Below, in pieces: positions 47,900-60,578 of a DNA stretch of 64,000 nucleotides. Below the pieces are notes generated by a model that worked only from the letters and a program-made list of their open reading frames with translations, had not been told where the DNA came from and searched no databases. This stretch comes from Epiperipatus broadwayi (taxonomy: Eukaryota; Onychophora; Udeonychophora; Euonychophora; Peripatidae). Both the position numbers and the translations under genes were made by a program. The stretch lies in the NCBI GenBank assembly GCA_028023455.1, contig JAQFVV010012416.1, positions 8,313,967 through 8,377,966 of the forward strand. Reading direction: 5' to 3'. Positions within the stretch are counted from its first letter, which is position 1. Every line of letters starts with the position of its first letter.

Positions 47900-49110
47900 T
47901 GCTATCTTCACAAACAATTTTGAATAGAGGAGATTGTACAAGATATGTGGAAAAATTATTCCTAATCTTCAGAAGCATTATAATGAATTTAAATTAGAAC
48001 TTGCAAATCATTTTCAAATATTAGCAGATTTTGAACATGGTTCAGATTTAAATGAAATCAATAGGAAAATAACTGATACACTTTTAAGAACTGCAAAAAG
48101 ATAGCTAGTAAAAAAAAGCAGCAATTGACCATAAAATTTTTACTGTAACTAGAAAATTTATGAAGAAAAGAAGGAATATAAAAATATATAAAAATGGTAG
48201 GCTAAGAAGGATTGAATGTCTCAAATTTTGTAAAATGGTGTCAAAAAGAGTTGATAATGACATACGAAATTTTAATTGTGAACTAGCAGGAAAAGCTATA
48301 GAAGAGAATAAAAGTCTCAAGAGTGTTATTGGTAGGAAATTTATATCTGCATAATAGATGGAACTATTATTAAAAAAGAGATGACATTATAAAATTATAA
48401 AAGAGTTCTATCAAGAATTATATAGTAACAAAGAACAAGTACCAACTATAGCTATTATATTTTTTGAATTGCCCAGGATTTTTAAATGAAGAAGTGGGTC
48501 ATGCAATTAAATTTATGAAGAAGAAAAAAGTTCCAGTTAATGATCCTATTATAATCGATATATTAAAAGAAGCAGGTGAAGAAATAGAAAAAAAAATTGG
48601 CAAAATTATGTACCAACTATCTAAATGATAAAGATGTATTAGATGATTAGAAGAATTCAGTATTAATATTTTAAAAAGTTGATAAAGAAGATATTACAAA
48701 TTACAGACTTATCAATCTTTTATCAGTTTTGTATAAACATTTTATCAAGATAATCAGAACTTGTCTTCAGGCAACTTTGGATTTCAACCAACCAAAAGAA
48801 CAAGCTGAAATCAAATAGTTGATTTAATATAGTGGATCATATCTAAGTATTGAGAGGACTTATAGAATGGATCAATTAATATGAATTGTCATTATGCTTT
48901 GAATTTGTAGATTATGAAAAGGCATTTTTTCAGTGGTTAAAACATCGGATCGTGAAGGTATAGACCCAGGATATCATCACATTCTGAAGAATATTTATAA
49001 AAATGAACTAGCAACAATTAGATTACATAATGATACCAGGACGGTTAACATTAACTTTTGAATCCCAAATAACTTTTCTGTTTCTAAAATACAGTTATGA
49101 CAAACATAAT
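47900..49110 (+). mobile_element. RTE-type LINE remnant, linker and RT
   Basis: Broken into several frames. In order: 'FKLELANHFQILADF' and 'INRKITDTLLRTAKR' (about 47980-48095), matching the segment between endonuclease and RT of RTE-type proteins. A 64-codon frame follows (48160-48354), then IKEFYQELYSN (about 48398-48430) and 'FMKKKKVPVNDPI'. Then come 'DITNYRLINLLSVLYKHFIK' (48690-48750, the typical YRPISLLS block) and ILKNIYKNELATIRLH (about 48982-49029). The RT catalytic FADD lies beyond the break and is not found. Not functional. Opposite in orientation to the LINE at 49.9-51.4 kb. Confidence 0.8.
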
Positions 49111-49498
49111 TTCAAAATATGTATGTGGCTTATTGAAAGGCCATCTTGATATATGAATTTGACAGTGTTATGAACAACTATGAAAAGTATGATTTATTAA
49201 TGGTGAAATTACTTCTTTAGCATAAAATATGCTTCTTGATAAAAATTACAGATTATTAAATATAAATTGTCGAATTACTTCCTTTGTATAAAATGCTCAT
49301 AATATAAATTAAAGTTTAGTTAGGTATAGTTATTTATTTATAAAAACAAATTTAAAGTTTCTCTATTTTTCAATTGTGAATTCAACTGCATTATAGACAA
49401 ACATAATCATTTTATTAATTGGTTGTGAATTTGACATGTGACAGCCTTGCCAAAAAACACACATAGATCATATGACAGCCTTACAGACAAACATACAT

Positions 49499-49499
49499 T

Positions 49500-49547
<48 letters not shown>

Positions 49548-49548
49548 G
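49499..49548. repeat. (CA)n(TA)n microsatellite
   Basis: CA repeats followed by TA repeats between the two LINE remnants. Confidence 0.95.
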
Positions 49549-49929
49549 TTTCTTAATAGTTACTAGTTAGTGGTTTAAGCAAAAACAGAATAAAATTATT
49601 TCACTTTTCTAGATTGAAAATTTCTGTGTTGCAGATGCTTTTGTAAATTCAAATTAAAACCTATGCAGATATCTGTCAGGGTAAGGTTTTTAGATTCTAG
49701 GAGAAGATCCTAAGGATTTTTTTACTCAGATATGATATTTCTTTGAAACGATATTGTTCAATATTAGGGCTTATAAACTCAGCACTTCAACTGGTCGGAA
49801 ATAAAATATATCATATTGACTTTTTATGTCACTGTTGATGTCATTTTCATAATTTAATGCATCATGAAAAAATAAAATATTAAATGTTCCATAAAACTAA
49901 CATATTATAAAAAATATTAGAGCCAAAAA

Positions 49930-51430
49930 TATAATCATCATTTTCAACCAAATCTATTGCAGGATGGAGATCTCTCCAAATTCAATACAGTTTCTTCAAT
50001 CACTAGTCTCTTTTCTTTATACTACATCAGTAAAATTCCTTATTTCATCTATCCATTTTACTTGTCATCTTTTTCAAAGTCTTTTATAATTTTTTAGATC
50101 CAATTTTAACCTTCAACTGTCCATCGATTATCATTTTTTTAGCAATATGTCTTTTATTGCAATTTCTTAATTCTTTCAAATAAGTCATTGCTGCTTATTT
50201 GTTTCTCTTGTTCATGTGATTTGTTTTTAGTCTTTTCTTGTTACTCCTAACATTTATATCTGCATACTTCATTGAGTAGTCTAAAGTCTCTGAATTGTTC
50301 TTCTTTTAAATGTCAAATTCTCAGATCCATAACTCATAACTGATTAAACATCTATTAAAATCTAACTTTTCAAGTACATAAGCACATTTCCTTTTAATAT
50401 TAATCATGTCTACCAAAAGCATTCCATCCACATTTAATTATGTGATTCATTTCATTCATTATCTTTTTATCTATATTAGGAATCTGATTCATGTTTATCA
50501 ATCTTATTATGTTTGTCTGAAAAAGTCCAATGACATTTCTTTAGTCTTTTTACCATCTGTCTTTGTCTTACTTTTTTATGTTCATCTGATAATTCTTGCA
50601 AATTTCTTTTTAGCTTTGAAGTATTATTTGTAAAAATAACCACATCATCTGCAAAAGCTAGAAAATTACTTAGCTTTCTATTTTAATCCACAAAATTTAT
50701 TTTGAGTAAAAGTCTGTAAAAGGTTTTGAAGATATGGAATCATATTGTCATATACCTTTCTCAATTTTACTTTTCTTAGTAATAATTCTTGATGCATTTT
50801 GATAAATATTCTTCAGAATATGACAATATTCTGCATCTATATCTTGAAGGTCTAATGCTTTAATCACTACAGGATTGCTTATAAAATCAAATGCCTTATT
50901 TGATCTACAAAACCAAAGCATACAATTCATATTCGTTGATGCTTTGTGTAACATCTATCAGTACTCGATTGTAATCCATTATTATAAAACTACTTTAAAA
51001 TACAGCTTGTTTTTTTATTGGTTGGAATCCAAAATTCTCTGGAGTCAAATTACAATTATCTTGATAAAGATTTTATATAAAATTGATAAAAGACTGATAT
51101 GTCTATAATATTTAAAATCTTCTTTATCATCTTTCCTAAGTTTCAATACTACTACTACCTTTCAATTATTTGGTACATTTTTCTCATTTAGATATTGGGC
51201 ATATAACTTTGGCAATAATTTTTCTATTTCTTCACCAGTTTTTTTTAAATATCATTAATAATTCCATTATTTCCTAGAACTTTTCCCTTTTTTATAAATT
51301 TAATTCAAAGTCTCATTTTTTTTAAATGCTGTGAAATTCATAAGAAGTACCAACTATAGAGGATACTGTATTTTCTTGGTCTTTATTATTATATGAAACT
51401 CTTCCGAACATTTTATAATGTCATATCTCA
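49930..51430 (-). mobile_element. RTE-type LINE remnant, RT to 3' end
   Basis: On the minus strand, from 51430 downward: an IREFY-like block, then AFDFISNPVVIKALDLQDID and YCHILKNIYQNAS (50748-50954), the conserved 'F-VD--KAFD-V' region of RTE reverse transcriptases. Then AFADDVVIFTNNTSKLK (about 50615-50668), which contains the catalytic FADD. Frame is broken in several places. The 3' end is GGTTGAAAATGATGATT near 49935, shared with the LINE at 17350. It was probably mobilised by target-primed reverse transcription; now dead. Confidence 0.85.
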
Positions 51431-52255
51431 CTTTAAAAATAGTTTAATCTTTTTTTTAAGGTAATGCTCTAATCAACTGTGCCATATTGCCAAAGGCAAC
51501 AGTCAGTAGAAATTTCATATACTTATCAATGGGATTCCTCTGATTTCTCCACTTTTTCGTAAAAGCAAAATTGATTAGTAGTTTCAATACAATATGTATA
51601 GTCACAGTAAGTTGACTTATGGGGTTGTTTGTCATAGTCATGTGAGCAACTTCTTTAAATTTTCTTTTTTGTGTTTTTTTTTCTCTGTCCAATATTTTTG
51701 TATTTTTCCAATTGAACATATATTAATTGGCACATACATAGTCTACAACCTTAGACACATCTGTTTTCTCTCTTCTAATTATCAGTTTGCATTCTTGCAA
51801 GTGTTTTTCAATGGGACAACTGGACACACTAATATACATTTTCCCACCTTCACATGATATATCATAGATGCAGTTTTTTCTTTTCAGTGTTTCAAATTTA
51901 GGCTTTGTAAATGTTAGAATTTCTCATAGATGTGATATGGCTTTGGAAAGCTGATCTGATGTTATACTGATTGTGGATTTTCCTTAATTTGTCTGCTATT
52001 TTTGATATGTATGGATACCCTACAGTACCAATTATTGTTCTTTCTTTTGCTAGTTATTTTTGTTGTCTGTTTAAGATGTTCTTAATAACAGCTGGTGGAT
52101 AACTGTTTTCATGCAAATTTGTTCTATATAGAGCTTTTTTTTTTTCAAATCACTGGTTTGTGAAGAAATTTCTTTTGCTCTGTTCCAGGGTGATAGTATA
52201 ACACCATGTTTTGTGTTTCTGGTGTGATTAAATGTATAGGTTAAGTGTTTTTCTG

Positions 52256-52473
52256 AAGGTTTGTGATGATGATGTTCTAGCTGTATTTTTATATTGGACT
52301 ATTTCCATCATCTAATATGTGTGTTGAATGTCTTTAGAAAAGTTTAATTTTTAGTTAAATATTCCAAATGCATTCAACTGTTAGTAATATCACAGCAAAC
52401 AAATGTTAATAATATCACAGCAAACAGGTTAGTATATGCACTAACAGTTAGTAATATCACAGCAAACAGGTTA
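52256..52473 (-). mobile_element. PLE tail/family C sequence inserted in the PLE body
   Basis: The flanking coding parts join in the plus copy at about 55260-55300, which lacks these 220 bp. The insert matches the PLE tail ('CATTCAACACACATATTAGA' and 'GGAAATAGTCCAATAT' on the minus strand) and holds three short tandem units containing 'TTTGCTGTGATATTACTAAC'. Confidence 0.75.
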
Positions 52474-52903
52474 GTATAGTTTTCTGTAAACTGCAGTTTA
52501 ATCTGACCATGAGAGAGTCTTGTCACAATAACATCTAAGAATGATAGTTTTTGTTCTTCTACTAATTCTATTGTAAATTTAATTGAAGGGGATTTGTTGT
52601 TGATGTGTTTCTAGGAAGTTTATAGTAGTGCTTTACCATGAGGCCATACAACAAATATCATCTACCTAGCAAAGCTAAACTTTAGGTGGATATGGAATAG
52701 TCTTTATGGTTGTCGTTTCAAGTTCTTTCATATAAATATTGCTTTTATCAGAGGTGACAATGGTGTGTTCATAGCTATTATTTGATTTTGTTAGAAGAAT
52801 TCTGTGTTTTATTGGAAGTAGGTTGCTTATATGCAGAATGTTAATAGTTCCATTATATTATCAATAGGAAGCATTCTTCCAGTTTGTAAGATATTATCAA
52901 TAT

Positions 52904-53134
52904 TTAATCCTTTTTTATAATAGATAATGCTTCTTCACATGATACATTGGTGAATAAACTTTCCACATCGAAGCTTATTGGTAAGCCAATTCTTTCAATT
53001 TTCTGTTCTTGAATTAATTTTACAAAGTGTCTAGAATCCTTAACAATGGACTGGGTATTGTATGTCAAAAGACTAAGAAGATTGAGAAAAAAATCTTGAC
53101 AAATTTTGGAAAGGTGAATTTCTAGAACTAACAA
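52904..53134 (-). pseudogene. PLE reverse transcriptase, central open part
   Basis: Longest intact frame of the minus copy (76 codons). Residues 1-40 correspond to the segment after 'VSSRNSP'. Residues 53-72 contain SFDVESLFTNV, with the Asp of RT motif A. The upstream 'LKSIRP...VSSRNSP' block lies in another frame near 53110-53170, showing a frameshift. Confidence 0.75.
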
Positions 53135-53654
53135 TAGGTCTTATGGATTTTAGATAGACCATAAAGATGAGGATTTTTTCTGAAATATGATGTTAGTTTA
53201 TTTTTTTCTAAATCACTGAAGGACTTATAATGTTTCTGAGTAATGCATATAACTTTGTTTCTCTACTTGGTATCAGATTTTTTGCCACTTTTCTAAATTG
53301 GCCTGCTGTGAGTTGTTGTATTTTGTCATCATAATCAGTTGTATCCATTACAACTGTTGCATTGCTTTTGTCAGCAGGGAGAATAATTATAGATTTGTCT
53401 ACTTTAAGAGATTTAATTGCTTTCTGTTTGACTCCAAGCTTTGTTGCTTGTCAACTGTTCTTTTATTCTCCAGTGTAATTAACTTTCTTATGTAAATATA
53501 AAAAGATAGTTCCTAAGGTTTTGCAACTAAAATCTCTAATTCATCCCTAAAGAGCTAAGAAAATTACTCAGAGAGCAAATGAAGCTTCATGGATAAAAAG
53601 AATAGATACTCAAAGGTTTTCCAAGTATCAAACTTTGCATTCCATTAATAATGT

Positions 53655-53920
53655 AGAACCACTCAACATCACATGATCACTATCTCTTATAATAGCACAT
53701 AATTGTTAATAAACAAGGCAAAACTCTCCATACAGTAGTGCCACCCTGTGCCAACCAAAGTAATCAATGGATGCCAGAAGGCTTGTGCATAAAATCCCTA
53801 TCTATTGGATGAGTAGGCACTAGATAGGGATTTTATGCGCAAGCCCTTTGGTATTCATTGATTACTCTGGTTGTCACAGGGTGGCACTATTGTATGGAGA
53901 GTTTTGCCTTGTTTATTAAA
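53655..53920. mobile_element. Family B element between the two PLEs, core deleted
   Basis: The end motif (53658-53690) is followed by two arms of about 100 bp (53698-53808 and 53812-53921). They form an almost perfect palindrome, from TTAATAAACAAGGCAAAACT to its complement. The internal part with the hammerhead is lost. It sits exactly in the head-to-head junction of the PLE pair. Confidence 0.8.
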
Positions 53921-53959
53921 AATGTAAAATGTTTTTTAGAAAATAAACTTATTAATTAA

Positions 53960-56030
53960 GACTTCACAAGAGTTTCTCAAGCAGTAAGAAAATCATATTC
54001 TACATTACATGGAAAAAAGAATGCCAAAAATAAACTTGCATATGAAAAATCATAATGTATCAAGCACTGTACCAGCTTCATCTGCTAAAAATCTCAGTTC
54101 TAAACATCTAACAGATGCTAAAATTTCTGTACTTGGAAAAGGATTAAACATTGCCATAACACCATTTAATATTTTTATTAGATATAATGGCAGATACTAA
54201 GAAAGACACTCAAAAATTGCCTTTAGAAGGAGCAGCAGAATTACACTGGAGAATAAAAAGAATACTTGACAACCAACAAAAATTGAAGTCAAACAGATCC
54301 TATGATGACAGGAAAGCAATTAAATCTCTCAAAATAGATAAATCTATAATCATTTCTCCCTGATGAACAAAGTCGATGCAACAATTGTAATAGATACAAC
54401 TGATTATGACAACCAAATACAAGGACTGCTCACAGTAGACCAATACAGAAAAGTGACAAAAAATTTGGTGCCAAGTTTAAAAACAAAATTGCAAGCATTA
54501 CTCAGAAAGCATCACAGATATTTCAGTGATTCAGAAGAAAGTCAACTAACATCCAATTTCAGTAAAATTCTTTATTTTTATGGTTTACCTAAAATCCATA
54601 AGGATCATTTTCCATTAAGGCATCTTGTCAGTTCTAGAAATTCACCTTGCCAAACCTTGTCAACATTTCTTTATGTACTTAGTGTTTTGCCATACAAGTC
54701 TCGACTCAATCCTTTATCAGAGATTCTAGACACTTTGTAGAATTAATCAATAATATAAACGTTAAAAGAACTGACTTATTGGTAAGCTTTGATGTGGAAA
54801 GTTTATTCACAGAGGTACCATTTGAAGAAACATTGTCTATTGTAAGGAAAAGATTAAATGGTGATAGTAGCTTATAAACCAGACAATTCTTCCTATTGAT
54901 AATATAATGGAACTATTAACATTCTTCATAAAAACAACCTACTTTCAATATAGCACAGAATTCTTCCAACAAAATAAAGGAACACCTATGGGTTCACCAT
55001 TCTCATCCCTGATTAGCAATATTTACATGGAAGAACTTGAAACTCCAGCCAGAAAGGCTATTCCATATCCACCTAAATTTGACTTTGCTATGTAGCTGAT
55101 ACATCTGTTGTATGACCATATGGTGAAGCACTGCTACAAACTTTCTAGAATCACATCAACAACATATCCCTGTCAATTAAGAATTAGAACAAAAACAAAA
55201 ATTAGCATTCTTATATGTTCTTGTGACAAGAATCTCTCATGGCCAGATCAAAACTGCAGTTTTCAGAAAACCCACACATATAGGAAAATACTTAACCTAT
55301 ACATTTGATCACGCCAGAAACACAAAACATTGAGTTACACTATCACTATGGAACAGAGAAAAACAAAATTTGTTCAGAAACCAGTGATTTGAAAGAAGAA
55401 CAGCTCTATATAGAACAGATTAGCATGAAAAACAGTTATCCACCAGCTGTTATTAAGAAACTCTTAAATAAAGACAATAAAAATAACTATCAAAAATAAA
55501 AACAATTATTGGTATTGTAAGGTACCCATATATACCAAAAATAGCAGACAAATTAAGGAAAATCAGAACAGCTTTCCAGATCCATACCATTCTATTGCAA
55601 ATTCTAACATTTACAAAGCTAGAATTTGAAATGCTGAAAAGAAAAAACTGCATTCATGAAATACCTTGTGAATGGGGAAGAATGTATATTGGTGAGACCA
55701 GTTGTTTCATTGAAAAGTGCTTTTAAAAACACAAATTGATGATTAGAGAAAAGAAAACAAATGTGTCTAAGGTCACATTCCATGTATATACCAATTAATA
55801 TATGTTTAATCAAAAAAATATAAAAATATTGGACAGAGAAGAAAAGATATAAAAGAAGAAAATTTAAAGAAGCTACTTACATGACAATGGCAAACAACCC
55901 CATAAATCAAACTAGTGTGTCTATACATAATGTATGGAAACAACTAATCAACTTTGCTATTAGGAAAAGATGGAGAAATCAAGAGGAACCTCATAGATAA
56001 ATAAAGAAAAATTCTACTGATTCTTACCTT
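53960..56030 (+). mobile_element. Penelope-like element (plus-strand copy)
   Basis: Coding remnant in several frames. The N-terminal PLE block is 'LTDAKISVLGKGLNIAITP' (about 54090-54160). Next is a 125-codon frame (54363-54740) with TTDYDNQIQGLL, YGLPKIHKDHFPLR and VSSRNSPC. SFDVESLFTEVPFEETLSI is at about 54785-54840. QNKGTPMGSPFSSLISNIYMEE is at about 54958-55033 (quoted in part). The catalytic motif reads YVAD (55089-55100), so one catalytic Asp is replaced. The GIY-YIG-type end NCIHEIPCEWGRMYIGETS is at about 55645-55703. The order RT then GIY-YIG is that of EN-plus PLEs. Non-functional. Confidence 0.88.
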
Positions 56031-56300
56031 TGGCACAATGACTCAGTTGGTTAGAGCACTATGATAAAATTTCAATATTAAAAAATGTAAGAGTTCAGGT
56101 TTGATTCCCATGTTACTACTGTCACTGGGCAGGCCAGCAACACCTGAATTAGAGAGGAGAATAATATCTCTCAAAATGTTGTGCACATACTAACCAGTGT
56201 GCTGCTACTAACAGTTGAATGTAAGTGGAAGATTTAAATAGTTAATTTTTCTAAAGACATTTAATACTTGTGTTATCACACACCTTCAGGAAAACACCTG
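56031..56300 (+). mobile_element. 3' untranslated tail of the plus-strand PLE
   Basis: It starts with a tRNA-like part: CTCAGTTGGTTAGAGC as A-box region and AGGTTTGATTCCC as B box (about 56046-56112). Then TGTCACTGGGCAGGCC, CAACACCTGAA, stem GAGAG/CTCTC (about 56150-56175), the 'CAGTTGAATG' block, and the end 'ATCACACACCTTCAGG'. The same tail recurs at 10.4-11.0, 16.2-16.8 and 52.3 kb. Confidence 0.7.
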
Positions 56301-57859
56301 AATTCATCTATCAGTTTATTTTAAATATAAATCTTGTAAAAATTGATATACAAAAAAAAAGTCGTATCACCATATTTAATATAGTGCTGAAAAATACACA
56401 AAATTATCTACAAGGTAATATAATACAAGCATTCTGCATACTATTTTTTCTCCCCTTCTGCAGAGATGATTAAATATGAAATTGATGACTCGGCTGAGAA
56501 ATGATGTGCAAAGAAAAATTGTTAAATCAAAACAACTAACTATATGGATATAACTTTATTTTCCCTATACACTATTGAATGAGTTAGAAACACTCAAACG
56601 ATGCTCGTTCACTTTTTAACTCGCTCAATAAACAAAAAATTTTCTCTTTTGGCTTTTACATTCGTTAATCCAAAGAAACATTTAGCGAGTCTTCATAACT
56701 GATTAAGCATACAAAAAAATGTAGACAGACAATATATACATTTTTAGCTATTTTAAGTCTTAATATGAAAAGACTCGAGACCTGAACTTGAAAACAAAGT
56801 AAATATCATTGTTACCAATCTGTAATATATTATTAGATTCCTTCACAAAATAAAGGGTTTTTTTAAAAAAAATTCAATTTGTTTTCTAAATCTTTACTTA
56901 AAAATTTTTTTCAAATACTATTTAATTAAAATATGTGATTTCGAAAAAGTAGACAATTTTTTTATCTTTATTTCCAATTTTAGCTTTAAAAAAAAAATAA
57001 AAATCTAAAAAAAAATAATAATAATTTTATTTAAAAGAAAAACAATTTACTTGAGATGATTTAAAAGAAATTTAAATTTTATTTATTATCACAATTAAAA
57101 ATAATTTGCTAAATAAATGAATATAAAAAATTTAAATCTCTTAACCAGATTCACACACATAAATGTATAGATTACTGTGTCTGCGCTTATACACCCAATG
57201 CTTAGATCTATTAATTCACAAAAATATTGGAACATGATCAACTAAATCAGTTTATTGACTTCTTCGTTTTCAAGCAAATCTCTTTATTCTAACCATTACT
57301 GCAATTATGCTTTATTTCGAATAAATATTCTTGTACCCTTAAAAATGTAAGCGATCACTTTAATAGAGACAATTGTCAGGCTCCACAGATGACATGTAGT
57401 AGAATGATTTTTAGATATGTGGATAAAATATAAATAAAAACGTGCAGTATGAACAAAGAATATTTCATCCTTGCCTTGTAATATAGAATATAGACTCATC
57501 ACAGTTAGTTTCTGCTATACAATACAATCCCCCCCCCTTTTCTTCAATCACTTAAATTGATGTAGGTACAGTCATCTTGAGCCTCTCCTTACATCAATCA
57601 TCTTTCTATATTAACTGTAAAAATTGAATTATAAGAATACAATTTAGGGACCCTTTTTCCTACCACAGTAATTTAAAAACCTAGAAACTGTGGCCTAAAA
57701 ATGATGTCTCACACTGACTTACTTATTTGTCATGGCTATCTGATTATTTATTAAAGCAATAGAAATAATAATAAAATTAATAGCAGTGGTAAAGCAGACA
57801 ATAGTGGAAGTAGAAAGATAGGCATTATAAATCTATTTCTTTTCACATATAACTGAAAT
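56301..57859. other. No recognised gene
   Basis: AT-rich. Short C-run at 57529-57537. Frames of up to 67 codons have no motif. Confidence 0.5.
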
Positions 57860-58650
57860 GTGTAAACTTTATTCAATGCAAATTCTTCAAAACCAGAGCA
57901 GAATATCAATGATGGCTAAAAAATTGTCAATATTTTACATCTATATAACTGCTCTTAGTAAAACTCATTTATCAATGGACAAAAGCTTAATAAAGCATGT
58001 TGATGGCTACAAGAAGTTTTAGAAGGACAGATCAATCAGTAAAGAATAATACAAGATGTCAGCTTTGCTGTAAAATTTAATTTAGTAGCTTTTATTTTTG
58101 GAATGCCTCATTATATCAATGAAAGACTAATGGTGTCAAAACTTAGCTTGTACAATAAGCATCAGTGCTTCATTTTGGTAGTACATAAGTAGCAACATTA
58201 AATTCAAGAACTCAGAAAAAAACCTTTTATTTATTTATTTTTGTATTGCACTATTACAGTAAAAATCAATTTATTTTCTTGCCTGACTTTAAAGCATGTG
58301 TTGGTACAAATAATTAGACTTTTGTCAAAAGTTGTTGAAAATAATGGTGTTGATGCTATGAATTCAAATGGATTGTTGCTATTGAATTTTTAAATAACAC
58401 ATAGATTGAATAACACAAACATTTTGTTTAGGCATGGATCCATGCTCAAAGTAATGATATTTAAGAGACTACATTATATTTTGGAATGCAAGAGAAGTTC
58501 ATGTAAAATAAGCAATTACAAACACACATTGTTCGACATATCATAGATTAGTGTTCTCCAAAATTGAAATGATAATTATATTAAAACATAGATCTTATTT
58601 TAATATATTTGTAAAAAAAAAAATGGATGTTCGTTTTTTAGAAGTATCTA
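57860..58650 (+). mobile_element. LINE endonuclease remnant
   Basis: Degenerate in all frames but ordered as an AP-type endonuclease of an RTE-like LINE. A 'SETHLS'-like block (about 57955-57980) is followed by VDGYKKF and KDRS, then INERLM and KLSLYN (about 58110-58155). Then GVDAMNSNGLLLLNF (58340-58390), NTNILFRHG, and WIHAQSND (58434-58457; family consensus WMHPRSKHWH). It ends near 'NTHCSTYHRLVFSKI' (about 58520-58565). Many stops; inactive. Confidence 0.6.
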
Positions 58651-59930
58651 TTATACGCATGAAATTTCAACAGCTATTATGCAATAAAATTATTAATTTT
58701 GGTGTCAGGAATATCATACTATTGAAGTGAGCAACGTTTTTATGAAGTGTGTTACGGATATTCTTAGTTCATTAAAGAGCAGAATCTTAACAGTTTTTCT
58801 GATAATTATTATCTTATTATTCATTATTTCGTTAGAAGAAAAGACGAGGTATTTTTTGATTGACAGAATAATAGAGTTTGATTAGGTAGAAATTTAATGA
58901 CTGACAACAACAGCAGGAAAGGGTGGATAATAAAGCATTGTAAAAGTAGTAAATTTTGGAAAATTGAATATTATATGATATACATTGGACAATGCAATAG
59001 GAAACAGTGGTTGTATTAAAACTGCAAAGAATGTGCTAGTATTGTCAGATCATGGTCCTTATAGATTTTTTTAATGTAATGAAAGCAACATATAGATCTA
59101 AAAAACAGTATTATAATTCTATTAAATCAAGTAATGAAACTCTTTTACATGATGATAATCAAAGAGAATTTTGATTATCTTTTGAATAATGTTACAAGAA
59201 TTGAGATGAAAACTTTTATTAATAAATAATTAAATATTGCCTACCACTATATCATACAAAATTACAATATTAGCCAAAACACCAAAATTTTACTAAAATT
59301 CTTCCATAATTATGCTTTCATCTATTAACTAATAGACTTTTTTAAATGAATTTTAACAAAATACATACAACTTATATACACAAAACAAAATAGCCTTCCC
59401 ATCACTCACTTCAAAAACCAACTTCCTATAACAGCAAAGAATGTTTTCATGAGATTGATGACCTCAGATTCGATAAAATTTATCATCAGAGTTTCTTTTA
59501 CTCTTTTTTTTATTATATATATAATAGATAACTTCTGCATTGTCAAATAATATTTTATGACTTGCATTTAGTTATGAATATACAAAGCTGAGTTATGATA
59601 TCTATTTTTTTAACTATATTCTTATGAACTTTAACTCATTAAGGTGAAATTTACTTTGACCTATATAAATTTTATATTTTTATGTGTTTAATAAATACAT
59701 ATGCCAGAAGTAAAATACATTTTAAATATTAGAGATTTAGAAAGCTAAAGTTTTAAGTTACAAATTTGTAAGTAATACGTCCATAAATTTATTATCTTTT
59801 GTAGGACTCTTAAATTAAAATTCTTGAAAGTTGCTGATTTGTTTGTGTAAAATTGAATTAAGATATTGAATATTAAGACTACATATACTTATTATCAGAA
59901 TAAAAGTTTAATAAAAGAATCAACTCTTTT
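58651..59930. other. No recognised gene
   Basis: AT-rich. May include further decayed LINE sequence up to about 59260, but no motif is convincing. Confidence 0.4.
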
Positions 59931-60090
59931 TACACTATTTTAGTTCTGCCACCTATTGCAAGTTTAAGGAATCAATAGATACTTGATGGCAGTGCTTATT
60001 ACATGCCTATTCAATGCATTTTTATCCATATTTATAGACTATTTTCTATCTTATTAGTTTTATGGTGGGAATCTGGATAGAATAATACAA
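59931..60090 (-). mobile_element. Old family B-type remnant
   Basis: Edge block GTTCTGCCACCTATTGCAAG with GGAATCAATAGATA, then TAGACTATTTTCTATC, a decayed form of the antisense hammerhead-like segment (AGACTAGTTTCTGGC). Confidence 0.4.
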
Positions 60091-60531
60091 TATAGATATA
60101 TAATAAGTATTAAACCTGGGACTCCATTGCAATTGGATAGAGCTCCCCGCAACTTTGCTGTTTATTGGGTGGCTGTTGCTTTTCATCATTTCATAAAACT
60201 CAAACACGGATATTAATACTACCTACTAACAGCATCTCATTTTAATCTTCCCTGCTATGAACTTTAGACAAATTGGGTTTCTATGGTCTATTTTTGGAAC
60301 AACAAACAAGTCACAAAAGTTTCCTGTGCAAACATTAACTCAAATATATCCTTTTTTTATTTGCATGCTATTTCATAATCATTTACTTGTTTTTTTACTT
60401 TTTGGTCTGTATTTCTATGGTCTAAATGTACAATAAATTTGGTTTTTGAAAGATAATAAGTATTACTATTTAGCAGTCTACTGATTACATCATCTTTCAG
60501 TAGATCACATTTGGAGCAGTAGAAATAAAGT

Positions 60532-60532
<1 letters not shown>

Positions 60533-60578
<46 letters not shown>

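Larger units (their letters stand above)
51456..53560 (-). mobile_element. Penelope-like element (minus-strand copy)
   Basis: Coding remnant read from 53560 to 51456. It begins with the block 'ADKSNATVV' and TDYDDKIQ near 53350. Then comes 'ISFDVESLFTNVSCEEALSI' (about 52917-52976), the PLE signature around the first RT aspartate. VDD of the catalytic motif lies at 52658-52666, with the preceding Tyr codon lost to a frameshift. The C-terminal GIY-YIG region (KNCIYDISCEGGKMYI, about 51815-51875) and the end NTKILDREKKTQKRKFKEVA follow. It is interrupted at 52256-52473 by a tail-type insertion. The 3' tail is cut off by the LINE at 51430. Head-to-head with the plus-strand copy. Confidence 0.85.
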
